Source: Cryptomeria japonica (taxonomy: Eukaryota; Streptophyta; Pinopsida; Cupressales; Cupressaceae). From it: 64,000 nt of DNA. The notes beneath the pieces are model-generated. The model had not been told where the DNA came from and searched no databases. It saw nothing but the letters and a program-made list of their open reading frames with translations. The stretch spans positions 556,723,136 through 556,787,135 of the forward strand of contig NC_081413.1 of NCBI RefSeq assembly GCF_030272615.1, given 5' to 3'. A program made the position numbers and the translations under genes. Below are positions 48,510 through 57,990 of this stretch, one piece after another (the stretch's first letter is position 1; each line of letters opens with the position of its first letter).

Positions 48510-50453
48510 TTAGGCCTTGGGAGATATCATCTGTGCATTGAGTACACAGTGCCGGTCCAAGGTCTTCTTCCACCATACCTGCTTGGTCTTATTCTTCTTC
48601 TCATTTTCAGGCTTGGGAGCAAGTCTTCCCTTCTTCTGCAGATAGGTCTTTCCATCTCCTAATTTCTTATCACAGCCAGAAGTAGTGCTATAGTAGCACA
48701 CAACATCCATCCCAACTTCATGATTTGGGAGTCTCTTGACATAACGGTTTGACCATCTCCTTCTGGTCATGTTGTTGTGACTGGCAACTGAAACTGGTGA
48801 ACCTCTTACTCCTGCAGAGTCATTTCTCCTTTGGTTCCATGCGGGTCTTTGTCTTCCAAATGCTCTATATCCACTTTTTTGCAGAGCATAGTTGTTGTAC
48901 CAGCCTCCATTTGATTTTCTGCATTCAAACTCTCTATGGCCAGATCCTTTGAGGTTATGGAAAACAATTTTTGCATAACCGGGAGAAGGAACATGCATGT
49001 ATCCACTTCTGGATACATCTTTCCCATAAGCATGATTTCTCTGAGATCCTACATTATCCTTTCTAGTTCTCTTTCTACATTCCCCTACCTTATGGCCATA
49101 ATCATTACATGTAAAGCAGTAACCGATAAATGACGGCACATGACTTACATATTTACTTTGCCATGCATGAGGAGATCTTGCCGGTTTTGCATCCCCATCT
49201 TTTCCTTTTTGAGAATGGATCCTTGGTTGTCCATTATGAGCACCTCTTTCATTTGATCTCTTCTTCTCCTCCCACACTTGCTTCCCCCTGTGGGTGGTAG
49301 CATTTCTTGGTCCTGTGCCGGTGCAGGGTCTCCTTTGCTACTTCCTCATCTTCCTGCCTCCGGTGAAGTTTTCTTCTCCCATCTTCCCCTTACCTTTGGG
49401 ATCTGCATGATTCTTCCTTTTTGCAGCATTGATCTTCACTCTTGTCTGCAAGTCCACACCAGTTGTGGTAAGGTTAACCTTCTTTCGAGGAACATATCTA
49501 ACTGGGAAGGTTTGGCCTTTGTTCTCTCCAAGCAGCCACTGAAGTTTTTGTCTTTTATCTCTAGCTGAAAGGCTAGATCTTCACACCACCATTTCTTGGT
49601 GTCTTTTGCCCGAGTCTTCAACTCTGAGATGCATTTCGCAGATTCTTCAAGGCATTTGACTAACCAGTTCTGTTCCACAATAGCAACATTCTTGAATAGC
49701 TTGTATTCCCTTCTAGCTCTATTGAGTTCTTCAAGTGTATTTACAAGCTCTCCTTCAAGGTCAACTTCTGCTTCTTCTTCATTATCAGAAGGGTCTTGAT
49801 GGCTAGATCAATTTGCCAGGTCTTTCTCTTCATCATCATCATTGCCCAACACATCTTGTTGAGGGAAACTGTTTTGCCCAACCGCTTTCAAATTCTTGAG
49901 CCACAGAGAGTTGCGCTCCTTCTTCATCACTGCTATGGCTGCTAGCAGATCTATCTTCATCATGTAGATAAATATGAGAGGTATTTCTCATATTTGCTTC
50001 AATTTCTGGTTCTACAGTTGAGGGTTCATTTCCATAGAGCTTCTTCAATCTTCCCCACATGCTCTTTGCTGTTTTACACCTGTCTACCTGTAAAGAGATA
50101 TCACCGACGAGTCCACTGAAAATAGCCTTCATGGCTTCTTCATTGCACTGGCTTCTTCTTTCTTCTACAAATCCGGTAGGAAGACTGGCCTTTCTAGGGA
50201 GACCATCAACTACTGACATCCATACATCAAACCTTAAAGAGGATAGGAAAACTTCCATTCTGTAACTCCAAATAGAAAAGTTTGAACCATCAAATACAGG
50301 AGCAGAGATTGACACTAAACAAACCATTGTGTCCTTAAGCCGGAATTTACCCAAGTTGGAGAACACTCTTCTAATTGGGAACTTGGCTCTGATACCAATT
50401 GTTAGACACAATTCACCATTGAGAGGGGGAGGGGGTGAATCGGTGGTTCTCAA
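48510..50453 (-). pseudogene. Copia/SIRE-type gag with zinc knuckles, frameshifted
   Basis: Three open pieces follow each other. The first (50,453-49,839) reads through the primer-site leader and then PVFDGSNFSIWSYRMEVFL, the gag N-terminal (UBN2-like) domain, with AKSMWGRLKKLYG further on and an acidic DEEGAQ region. The second, in another frame (about 49,800-49,436), is a charged coiled-coil-like stretch with NTLEELNRARREYKLFKNV upstream of EQNWLVKCLEESAK. The third (49,277-48,510), back in the first frame, is basic and has one intact CCHC knuckle (CFTCNDYGHKVGEC) and two degenerate ones (GSGHREFEC and KSGYRAF with cysteines lost). Gag would coat the element RNA in the cytoplasm. At least two frameshifts inactivate it. 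Pol does not follow. Confidence 0.75.
50386..50397 (-). promoter_or_regulatory. Primer-binding site (tRNA-iMet)
   Basis: The minus strand reads TGGTATCAGAGC, an exact match, two bases after the LTR end TCTAACA. It proves the 2.3-kb extent of the 5' LTR and the minus orientation. Confidence 0.9.
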
Positions 50454-52723
50454 ATCTTTTCCCTTTTGCGATCCTATGTGAGCATACCGGTTGATAGATT
50501 TAACTCAATGAAGACTTACCGGTTATGAAGGAGACTAACTCAAATGCAAACACACTCACAAGGGGACACATAACACTAGCATATACGAGGAAAACCCAAG
50601 ATGGGGAAAACCTCTGTGAGCAATGTTGCTGGAGTCTACTACTCCAATCCAGCCTCACAATAAAACATAGTTACAAAGTTTAGGGCACCAACCCCTGATT
50701 TTAGGGCACCAACCCAAGGAGCTACAACCCCTGCACCAAGCTACAACTCAGTGTTCACAATGTAAACATCAAATACATAAGTAGTTATCTTGTTACAAGT
50801 GAATCTTGCAACCATTATATATATCTTACTCTGTCGGTGAGATACCTTCTCTGCTTCACCCACTCACTTCTTTGCTGCTCTTCACCTGCTGCTTCTCTGC
50901 TAGTAAGCCCTACTAGTTTATCTCTCTTCTATACTGCTCTCACTGAATCTCCTCCTCACTGCTTTGCTCTTCACTGATTCAACTCTCTGTCGGTTCTCTG
51001 TCCATCTTCTCTGCACCCTCCTTCACTTCTGCTCTGCCGGTATGAACACAACCGGTTCTTCTCTCCAACCGGTTGAATGCTTTCAACCAGGTTCTCTCTA
51101 ACTCCCACTCTCTTCTCAGATGGTCGTTGAGCACTTGGCTGATTTGCTCTTACTTGCAGAAGTCTTCCACTTCACAATTGCACAATATTCTTCTATTCAA
51201 CAGCAGCAAACAATCTCTTTTGCCTTCGTTCTTATAGCCAGATTTTCCTGCCAAAGCCTAATTCAAAATCTAGGCGGTTAGGGTTTCTTCACCATCCTCG
51301 AGGAAAGTCGAATCCAATCAGATCCTATCAGATCTTGTCTGATCTGATCTTTTAGACTGTCAATTTGCACGACTCCATCATTTACGCACCTCCTAGATCA
51401 TGCTATTCATCTTGGGCAACTTTCTTTTTACCCTGATAGCTGATCCCTTGGTCAAACGTGAAAGATCTGCCATGCTATTTCCTCCATCACCTTGATCTTC
51501 TCAATCGCTCTTAGCTGGCTCACAGTTGTCTTCCAGACCTCAAGCCTCAAACCCCTGCAATAGCTTTGCAACATGTCCCGTGATTTGTGTGACTTTTCAT
51601 TAAAGTCGACCAACCTTGCAACAACCCTGTCGATGTACATTTCATCTTTATCCAAACGCAGGTTCGCCACGTTGACTCCATGTGGCATCCATATCGACCA
51701 ACTGCCAGCTTGGCACTTCATGTTGGTCAAGATAGGATCACCGACCAACCACTCTACCGGTTCCTCTTTCCTGCCGATATCACACACTGTACCGGTAACC
51801 TCATCATGTTTGCATTCTGCTGAACTGTGGGTGGAACACCTTGACTCGTCGTCAGACATGTCTTTCTTGAGCATGCTCATTTCCACAAGGTGGGGAGTCA
51901 TTTGCATCTATACCTCGCTCATATTACCGGTGGGCTTACATACCAGTTACCACTCTTGATGACACCAGTCATCAACCTTCACTAGACTCCTTCATCGGTG
52001 AAGCCATTCTCCACTGACTATATCTACTCAATCGGTTTGTCCGAATGACAAACGCATCACTCATCTGTTGTATCAATATCTCAGCATGTCTTCTCTATCG
52101 GTCCAGAGCATGCACTTAAGGCATTCCCTCAATTCACCGATGGATCTAGTGTGATCCTTCAAGTACTTGCCTTTACCTCTTTACTCTTATCTCACCAAAC
52201 TATAATGCACTCAATGCATATAGGAGATAAGCTCCACTTACTTGGTGGAGTAACACCTTGTCATCTGCTCATGTGAGTTCCCTGTTTGTGCAGCATATCT
52301 TCAAACGAGCACATGTGATCTGGTGTGGACATACTCACTGTTAGTCATTGCTTCTCATGATGACTGCATCTTCAACCGGTGAGGGTCTTGTAGTTCTGCA
52401 ACCTCACAGCACACCGGTTCATTCTTCTCTTCCAATGTTGATGTGATTCTGATAGCATTCTGCCTCTTCATCATATGCACCAGCTCAAACATCTTGCTCA
52501 TCCTCCTTGAACTTTGGTCATGACCTTTGCCGGCTGACATCCACTTTCTTGGTTGATCTGACTTCCCAAGTCAAAACATCACTTACTAGTTGACATCCTT
52601 TCCTTACCGGTGATTTGCAACACAAGGTGATATCAAAGATATCTCAACCTATACTTCCTCCTTGACAGTGTTGCACATACATCTCTCATACCGGTTGACA
52701 TCAATGACAACACAATGCCAACA
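50400..52723 (-). repeat. 5' LTR of the gag-only element (2,324 bp)
   Basis: On the minus strand it starts TGTTGGCATTG and ends GTGTCTAACA. A TATA box (GATATATATAA, complement of 50,815-50,825) lies about 415 bp from the end. The palindrome ACCGGT occurs eleven times along it by my count. The outer flank at 52,724 (GAACC) has no partner because the other end of the element is lost. Confidence 0.85.
50815..50825 (-). promoter_or_regulatory. LTR TATA box
   Basis: GATATATATAA on the minus strand, placed so that transcription would start near 50,790 and run through U5, the primer site and gag. Confidence 0.6.
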
Positions 52724-53541
52724 GAACCAAGTTATAAAAAATGGACTGGTACGTTATAAACCACCTAACAATGAAAAGATTCACACAAGTCTAATTGAAA
52801 ATATGACTAGAGCAAACAAATTGTACCAATGAAAAGAGAATAGTGCTCTATAAAGGGGTGTGGTATTGTGGTAGATGGATGAATAGGTCCAGTTCTCAAT
52901 ATCATGGTAACATGCACCAAAGGCCCTTATTTTTTGAAGGCAATAAATTATTCATGGCAAGAGAAAAATTCAGAATTCCTTTAGAACCAACTATGCAACA
53001 CCATCCAAGAGGGTGGGGCATCACCTATAGTCCAAATTGTTATACATGTTGCCCCTTTTTTTAAACAAGAGGACTTTTTATACAAAAAATGTACAAGCAT
53101 ATATTTTGGATGCTATATTGTATGCTTTTGTTCAATCATGCATTTAAAGGCATTGGTAAGTTTTAGTGGATTTCAATGCTCATTTAAAGGAAAAAAGTAC
53201 AAATGTTCATATGTAATCATCACCACATGCAAACCATTTATTGAAAATTTTCCAAGGTGGGACTTCTCAAACCTATCGATACACTGTTTGCTTCCTAATT
53301 CAAAATTCTTGACCATCCTTATGTAGGAAAAGGGGCTTTGTCTTTCAACTTGTTAGTGATGGTTGCAAGAGAAGTGAGAAGGGTGGCCCTTGATGAATGT
53401 TTGCGTGCTGATATTAAATTTGTTATTGACTTTAACTAACCTATTTTTAAGGTGATCAGATTTACAATTTTACAAGCCATGTTTGGGAGATATTTATGAA
53501 GAAATTGATTCAATTTGTGAAAGAATGAGAAAAATAATTGA
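52724..53541. other. Stretch between two retroelements, no gene recognised
   Basis: Short plus-strand frames occur (for example near 52,920-53,060) but match nothing I know. The right end ATTGA (53,537-53,541) is the likely target duplication of the gypsy element that follows; its partner is outside the window. Confidence 0.4.
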
Positions 53542-53874
53542 TGTTAGGATTCATATCTATTTTCTTTGATAGAAAGAAAAAATACATGGAAGATGGAACA
53601 AACTTAATGTTTTCCCCATAGTGTGTCAAGTCAAGACATTTAATAAATGACAGAAGTATACAAAATATATGGAACCCAAAGTGTTCTATTGATTCATAAT
53701 AAGCCAGTACATACAATGATAGCAATATGTTCGACTACAATAGCATGTCCAAAGACTGGAAACAAATACAATATAAAGGAGTCTGGTCAATTACTCGGTG
53801 CCAACTGCCGACAACCGACGGGTTAACTGTCGATGCTAACACAATTTACCTTAATGCTTAATTACCCGACATCA
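53542..53874 (-). repeat. 3' LTR of the gypsy element (333 bp)
   Basis: On the minus strand it begins TGATGTCGGGTAATTAAGC right after the polypurine tract and ends ATCCTAACA. A TTTATATTG TATA-like site lies about 95 bp in. Short LTRs of this size suit the element's compact 3' end. Confidence 0.75.
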
Positions 53875-53892
53875 TCCCCCCCAAAAAGAAAT
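53875..53892 (-). promoter_or_regulatory. Polypurine tract of the gypsy element
   Basis: The minus strand reads TTTCTTTTTGGGGGGGA directly before the LTR start TGATGTCGGG. The seven-G run is the priming core. Confidence 0.65.
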
Positions 53893-53962
53893 GTCGTCTC
53901 CGGACGACAGACAACCAAAATGGGAATGATGTACAAGCAAAACTGAAACCCAAAACAACAAA

Positions 53963-56515
53963 TCACTGGGGAGGGCAAGAGGGCGTCCGTGAAGAAGGGG
54001 CCGCTAAAGCCGAAGCCAATTGCGCTTGCAACCGCATCACCTGATCAGTTTGATAAGCAAGGTCCCGCTCAACCACCAACTGGTGCTCCTGTGACCGCTT
54101 CACTCTTAATACAACCTCCATGAGCTCCTTTTGCTTCGCCTCCAACTCTGTCGCAAGGTTGGTAACGCGGTTTTCTATTGTGGTCCTCATCTCTGACTCA
54201 GCCGCCAGTGCTACTCTCACAAGCTCAATTCTCTCTTCACTGTGTCCAACTCCGTCTCCAACGATGGGATGCGAGCGACCAGCTCCACAGCTCTATCTGC
54301 CTGGATCTGAGCCTCCCGGAGTCGGTAATAGCCATCCCGCACAGCCTGCTCAATCTATCTCACCAAAGTCTGCACTCGACTCTCTCCGGCCACCTCCTGA
54401 CGCTGCCACTCTGCTCTCATCTCAGGTAGGTCTATGGTCGGCCATCCTCGTGCCTTGAAGCACCTTTGGAATGCCTCTCCTACCCCCGTAGTAGCAAACT
54501 CACGTAGGCTCTCCAAGGCTGGCTGAACAATGGATTACTCAACTGTGGAGGCTACCAACCACTGAACTGCCCCCTCCATCTCAGCAAAAAATTGTGCTAC
54601 TGTAGTAGGCTGGGTCCTCCCTACACCTCCGTCCTGAAGGCCCATCTGTGAAGGTATCTCCTCCTTGCCACTAGTGGGCAAAACCAGCTTTGCAGGATGC
54701 TCCACCAACTTGACTACCTCTACCTGTGTAGGATGTTCCCCCAAATCAACTACCTCAGCCTGTGTAGGATGGCGAGGTGTAGCAAGTGGTGGCCCTACCG
54801 GAACTATGGGTGGGGTGGCATACCCGTTCAACAATGTGTCTGTGTCCTCCACTGCTTCCCCACTGTCCTTTGCTTGCCCCATGCCTTCCGTCCCTATTTC
54901 CTGTTTCGTGATAGGTGAGCGCACTGGAATACAAGGAGTGGTGGTCACTGTAGGTGTCTGCATTATAGGACAAGGATGCATATGCCTGAATGCTAGAATG
55001 GCCACCCCAGGAAGGACTCTCGTCATCACCCCAGACAAGGAAAGTGGTGTCAATACCCCATCCACGTGCAGGAATGCTGGTGTGAATAACAACTGCCCTG
55101 CCCGAACCCCCTCTCCTGGAGCTCGTGCCACACCCCCCTACTGGCAACTCACGGGTTCCACGTGGTACCTGGCCAAAAGACACTGCACAACCACCCTCCT
55201 CCGTACCAGGGGTCCCTGTCTTCACCTCTACTTCGGCCAGCTCCGAGAGTCGCAAAGTAGTGTCCCCTCCGAAACACCTCGATGTCTCCTCGGACTCCAC
55301 ACTCTCGTCTGCATTACTCTCTGCCTGTCTTGAATCGGTGTCACTGGCCGACACCACCACCGGGACCTGCCTTCTTCTCTTCCTGCTGGTCTGACCCTCT
55401 CCACCAACCGTGAGTGCGTCCAACTCTGTCCAATAGAAAATAGTTGGCTGTAAGGAATCAATGCAGTCTGGTGGTCGCCACCCTCTCAGATTGGCCGGTA
55501 CCTGTATTCGTACGGAGTCCAAAAACAACCCGATGGCATGGTACGGCATGTAAAAAACTTTGTGCTTCAACATCAGGAAATCGTGGGCTCTATTTGATAA
55601 CAAACTCGCCCAATAATATACCGTACCTTTCTTCAGGCCTTGCATTAGTGCAATCATAGGTACCACTGCATCCGACGCCCTACTTGTGCCAATTAATCGA
55701 CTATGCATGAAATCGAGTAAGCACTGCCATATGCCAGGTTTCAGGAATGTTTTCTTTAACCCTCTGCCCTGCCGTGCTAGAATCCTTGCCCGGTTGGCTA
55801 TCGTCATGTCATCCTGGCACATTTCTTTTAACAATTGCGTTTTCCGTTCTTGGGACATCTTCGTTGCATTTTTGTCAATCTTTCTCCCTTTACCTGGGAT
55901 GCCAAAAACCCTCTCAAAATCATCCGGATTGAAAGAAACTATGATATCTGTATGCTGAAACTTAAATGACGACGTAGGCAATTCTGGATCATAGGTTTTG
56001 ATCATAGTGTGCAAGCATGGTTCAAATTCCTTAATAGAAAAGATGGGCATTTGTACTGCGTCATGGACGCGTGCTTTGGCAAGGGCTACTTTGACCTCAA
56101 TGTCGGCTGGGGTTAGGGCCATTTCCCACCATTCTTTGCACGTACTACCAGTTAGTCCCTCAAACATCACAGTGTCTGGTGTGACTTTGTGCGTGCGTGC
56201 ATCCTGCACCACGGCCTTCCCCCCGCTCGCATCTTGCTGGTCACCCATTGAATCCTTTCTGTTTGTCCTCTTTGCTTCCTGGGATTCTTGTAGCCTCCTT
56301 CGCCAATCTAATTTCTTCAACCTTCTAGTTGCCTGCTCCATCGACTGAATTTTGTTTCTTGCCTGGGGTTCAAATGCTAACCGTTCCCAGTGTCCTAACT
56401 GTCTTTTTCGCCAATTCCGGTATGGTTGTACGGCTGCCTTAGTGTGTACAGCGTGGGAAATTTTTCTCTTGTACGGTTGCAGGATGTTTCGACTTCTTTC
56501 CCTGATTATGCTCAC
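53963..56515 (-). pseudogene. Extra ORF after pol (env position) of the gypsy element, decayed
   Basis: About 850 codons in one orientation. The first 450 or so codons are open: a basic start (RERSRN, QPYKRKISH, NWRKRQ), then a globular-looking part with EFEPCLHTMIKTYDPELP, FNPDDFERVFGIPGKGRK, KKGTVYYWASLLSNRAHDF and VPANLRGWRPPDC, then a nuclear-signal-like RKRRRQ and an acidic, Ser-rich linker. The frame then shifts, most simply at the six-C run at 55,133-55,138, into a Pro/Thr-rich part with a repeated HPTQxEVV motif and VAQFFAEMEGAVQWL. TAG or TAA stops at 54,535-54,537 and 54,355-54,357 interrupt it. A second shift near 54,215 leads into a long coiled coil (MRTTIENRVTNLATELEAK onward) that ends at 53,963. 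The open frame opens at GTG two codons after a TAG, and the first ATG is codon 59, so the true start is uncertain. Homologous domain unknown to me; no transmembrane segment, so not a classical envelope. Confidence 0.7.
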
Positions 56516-56599
56516 GTACTATGGTCGATTCCGCTCCTCATGTATAGTGCTGGATGAAATGGTGTACGAAATAGGCACCTGGTAATCAAAACATCTGTC

Positions 56600-56975
56600 A
56601 ATTCAAAACCGTATGGACCTTTCTCTTTCCCTGCGGATCGACTAATTTGCCATTGTACGACCCTTTTGCCTTCTTTTCACACCAATGACCGTACAAAATT
56701 GTACGACTTTTGTTTTCTCTTTCCTGACGCTTGTGTCCGTACGGAACTGTTTCGTACTAAAATGCTGGAGTCCATACGGTGTCCTTCTTGCAACTTCGTA
56801 CGGAATTGTTCCGTACTAACAAGTAATTCCGTCGACTTGGCAATGATTTCCATACTAACAAGTAATTCCGTCGACCTGGCAATGATTTCCGTACTACCAA
56901 GTAATTCCGTCGACCTGGCAATGATTTCCGTACAGAAATTTCCTTCTCACTGGCCCCAGTCCGTACAGAATTAAG
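56600..56975 (-). repeat. CGTAC-rich leader with 39-bp triplicate repeat
   Basis: Between pol and the extra ORF, CGTAC or its variants occur at least nine times, often as TCCGTACGGA palindromes or paired at 20-30 bp (for example TTCGTACGGAATTGTTCCGTAC near 56,795 in two halves). At 56,811-56,927 a 39-bp unit is present three times in tandem, each starting CCRTACTA and holding TAATTCCGTCGAC. The plus-strand open frame across it reads a 13-residue repeat only because 39 is divisible by three. Confidence 0.85.
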
Positions 56976-57124
56976 ATTGTTATTCTGCCATTTCCAATGT
57001 ATGCCGCACTTTATTTTCCTTTATGTCTCCATTGACTAAGTCCCATTTTAATATTCGCCAAAATTAAAAACATTGCTTGTAAAAGAAATATCAAAAATGT
57101 TTTGTTTTATTTTTCCAAAATTTT

Positions 57125-57264
57125 TCAATTTTCACGATCTAGGCATTTCCGTCGTTCCTGGTACACCTTTAATTTCGAGCCATTGACTGCATCGGGTATT
57201 TCCTTGCCGTCGAGCGTCCACAGTTTAATGGCTCCATTCGCGCCTACTTCGCAAACCTTAAACG
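57125..57264 (-). pseudogene. Integrase C-terminal end of gypsy pol (left of the Copia insert)
   Basis: The minus strand from 57,262 reads FKVCEVGANGAIKLW, LDGKEIPDAVNGSKLKVYQE and ends with TGA at 57,127-57,125. This is the SH3-like integrase tail (family wording: GPFEVVEVxxxGAVxL then VNGxRLKxY). It continues exactly the frame that breaks off at 62,670 on the other side of the Copia element. Confidence 0.85.
57260..57264. other. Left target-site duplication of the Copia element (AAACG)
   Basis: AAACG here and AAATG at 62,670-62,674 flank the Copia LTRs; they differ by one C/T change at a CpG. Confidence 0.85.
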
Positions 57265-57907
57265 TGTTGCTTGTAACTAGACAAAGATGGGTTTGGATTG
57301 CCTTAAGGCAACATCCAAACCCATATAGGATTGGGTCCTATCCTAAAGGGGTAATGTGCCCCCAAGATTGAGCCCAGCCCTATACCTCCACGCCACCCTA
57401 AATACTCCACACCACAATAAATAAATTAGCGCCAAAAGAAGGAGGCCGACTTGGATTTAATAAAGGTTGAGGACTCATATTAATTAAGTCATCTTGCAAA
57501 TACAATTCAATCATTCATGCAGCGAACTAGCTCTGCAAGTAAAAGGTGTGAATTTACACAAGGATTGTGCGAACTTGTCCAAGAGGGCATAGGCCTTTTT
57601 TGGTGGAGACTTGAAGTGCTTAGAAGTGCAGATCTGTCATACAAAAGGGATCAGATCTGAAAAGGAAGCTAAGTATTGTATTTGTGCTATTAAGAGAGAA
57701 TATATAATCTGACCTGTGGGTCTTTAATGCTGGGTTTTTCCTCCTTGGAGGTTTTCCTAGGGTATTTGTGTTGGTCTCTTGTTTACTTGTTTCATTTTTT
57801 AGTTTACTGAATTATGGTTTACTAAAATGTTACAAATTTGATTAACAAACTAGGGCATAATTAAATGACATAAATCTGATTACTGATTTAGGACACAAAA
57901 ATTTACA
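57265..57907 (+). repeat. Left LTR of the Copia element
   Basis: Starts TGTTGCTTGTAACTAG and ends TTTACA. TATA box TATATAA at 57,701-57,707. It carries a 15-bp segment near 57,397 that the right LTR lacks. Confidence 0.95.
57701..57707 (+). promoter_or_regulatory. TATA box of the Copia LTR
   Basis: TATATAA, about 200 bp before the LTR end, conserved at 62,463-62,469 in the right LTR. Confidence 0.65.
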
Positions 57908-57920
57908 TGGTATCAGAGCT
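57908..57920 (+). promoter_or_regulatory. Primer-binding site (tRNA-iMet)
   Basis: TGGTATCAGAGCT directly after the left LTR; the first 12 bases are an exact match to the plant initiator-Met primer site. Confidence 0.95.
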
Positions 57921-57990
57921 AAGGTGTCACTAACTTCAGATTTTAGTAAATCATTTGTTGCATATAGCTGTTGTTTGTTTTCAGATTAAA

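Larger units (their letters stand above)
46170..52723 (-). mobile_element. SIRE-like gag-only LTR retrotransposon (TR-GAG type), 3' LTR truncated
   Basis: Minus orientation: 5' LTR 52,723-50,400, primer site 50,397-50,386, a gag-type region (50,453-48,510), a non-coding stretch, polypurine tract 47,570-47,557, then a 3' LTR from 47,556 that breaks off at 46,170. No protease, integrase, RT or RNase H motif was found in the 2.84-kb interior, so the element could only have moved using enzymes from a relative. The TGTTGGCATTG LTR start and AAAGGGGGAGAT polypurine tract are typical of Copia/SIRE elements. The lost 3' LTR end removes its R and U5 parts. Confidence 0.8.

Noticed and set aside
51452-51959. 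151- and 128-codon frames in the LTR, repeated at 46.4-46.8 kb
   Set aside because: They lie inside U3 of an LTR pair, overlap on opposite strands and show no domain; the similarity between the two places is LTR identity, not a gene duplication.
51351-52723. Reading the 1.37-kb duplicate as the whole LTR of the gag-only element
   Set aside because: The exact primer site at 50,386 preceded by TCTAACA and the TATA box at 50,815 show that the 5' LTR extends to 50,400; the left copy is truncated.
54665-55333. 222-codon plus-strand frame and other plus-strand frames at 54-57 kb
   Set aside because: Antisense shadows of the GC-rich extra ORF of the minus-strand gypsy element; the minus strand carries the coherent coiled coil and joins in order.
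53963-56515. A retroviral envelope protein
   Set aside because: The position fits, but there is no signal peptide, membrane segment or cleavage motif; the C-terminus is a charged coiled coil.
56666-56974. Plus-strand 13-residue protein repeat
   Set aside because: Produced by a 39-bp tandem repeat in a non-coding leader; opposite to the element's sense.
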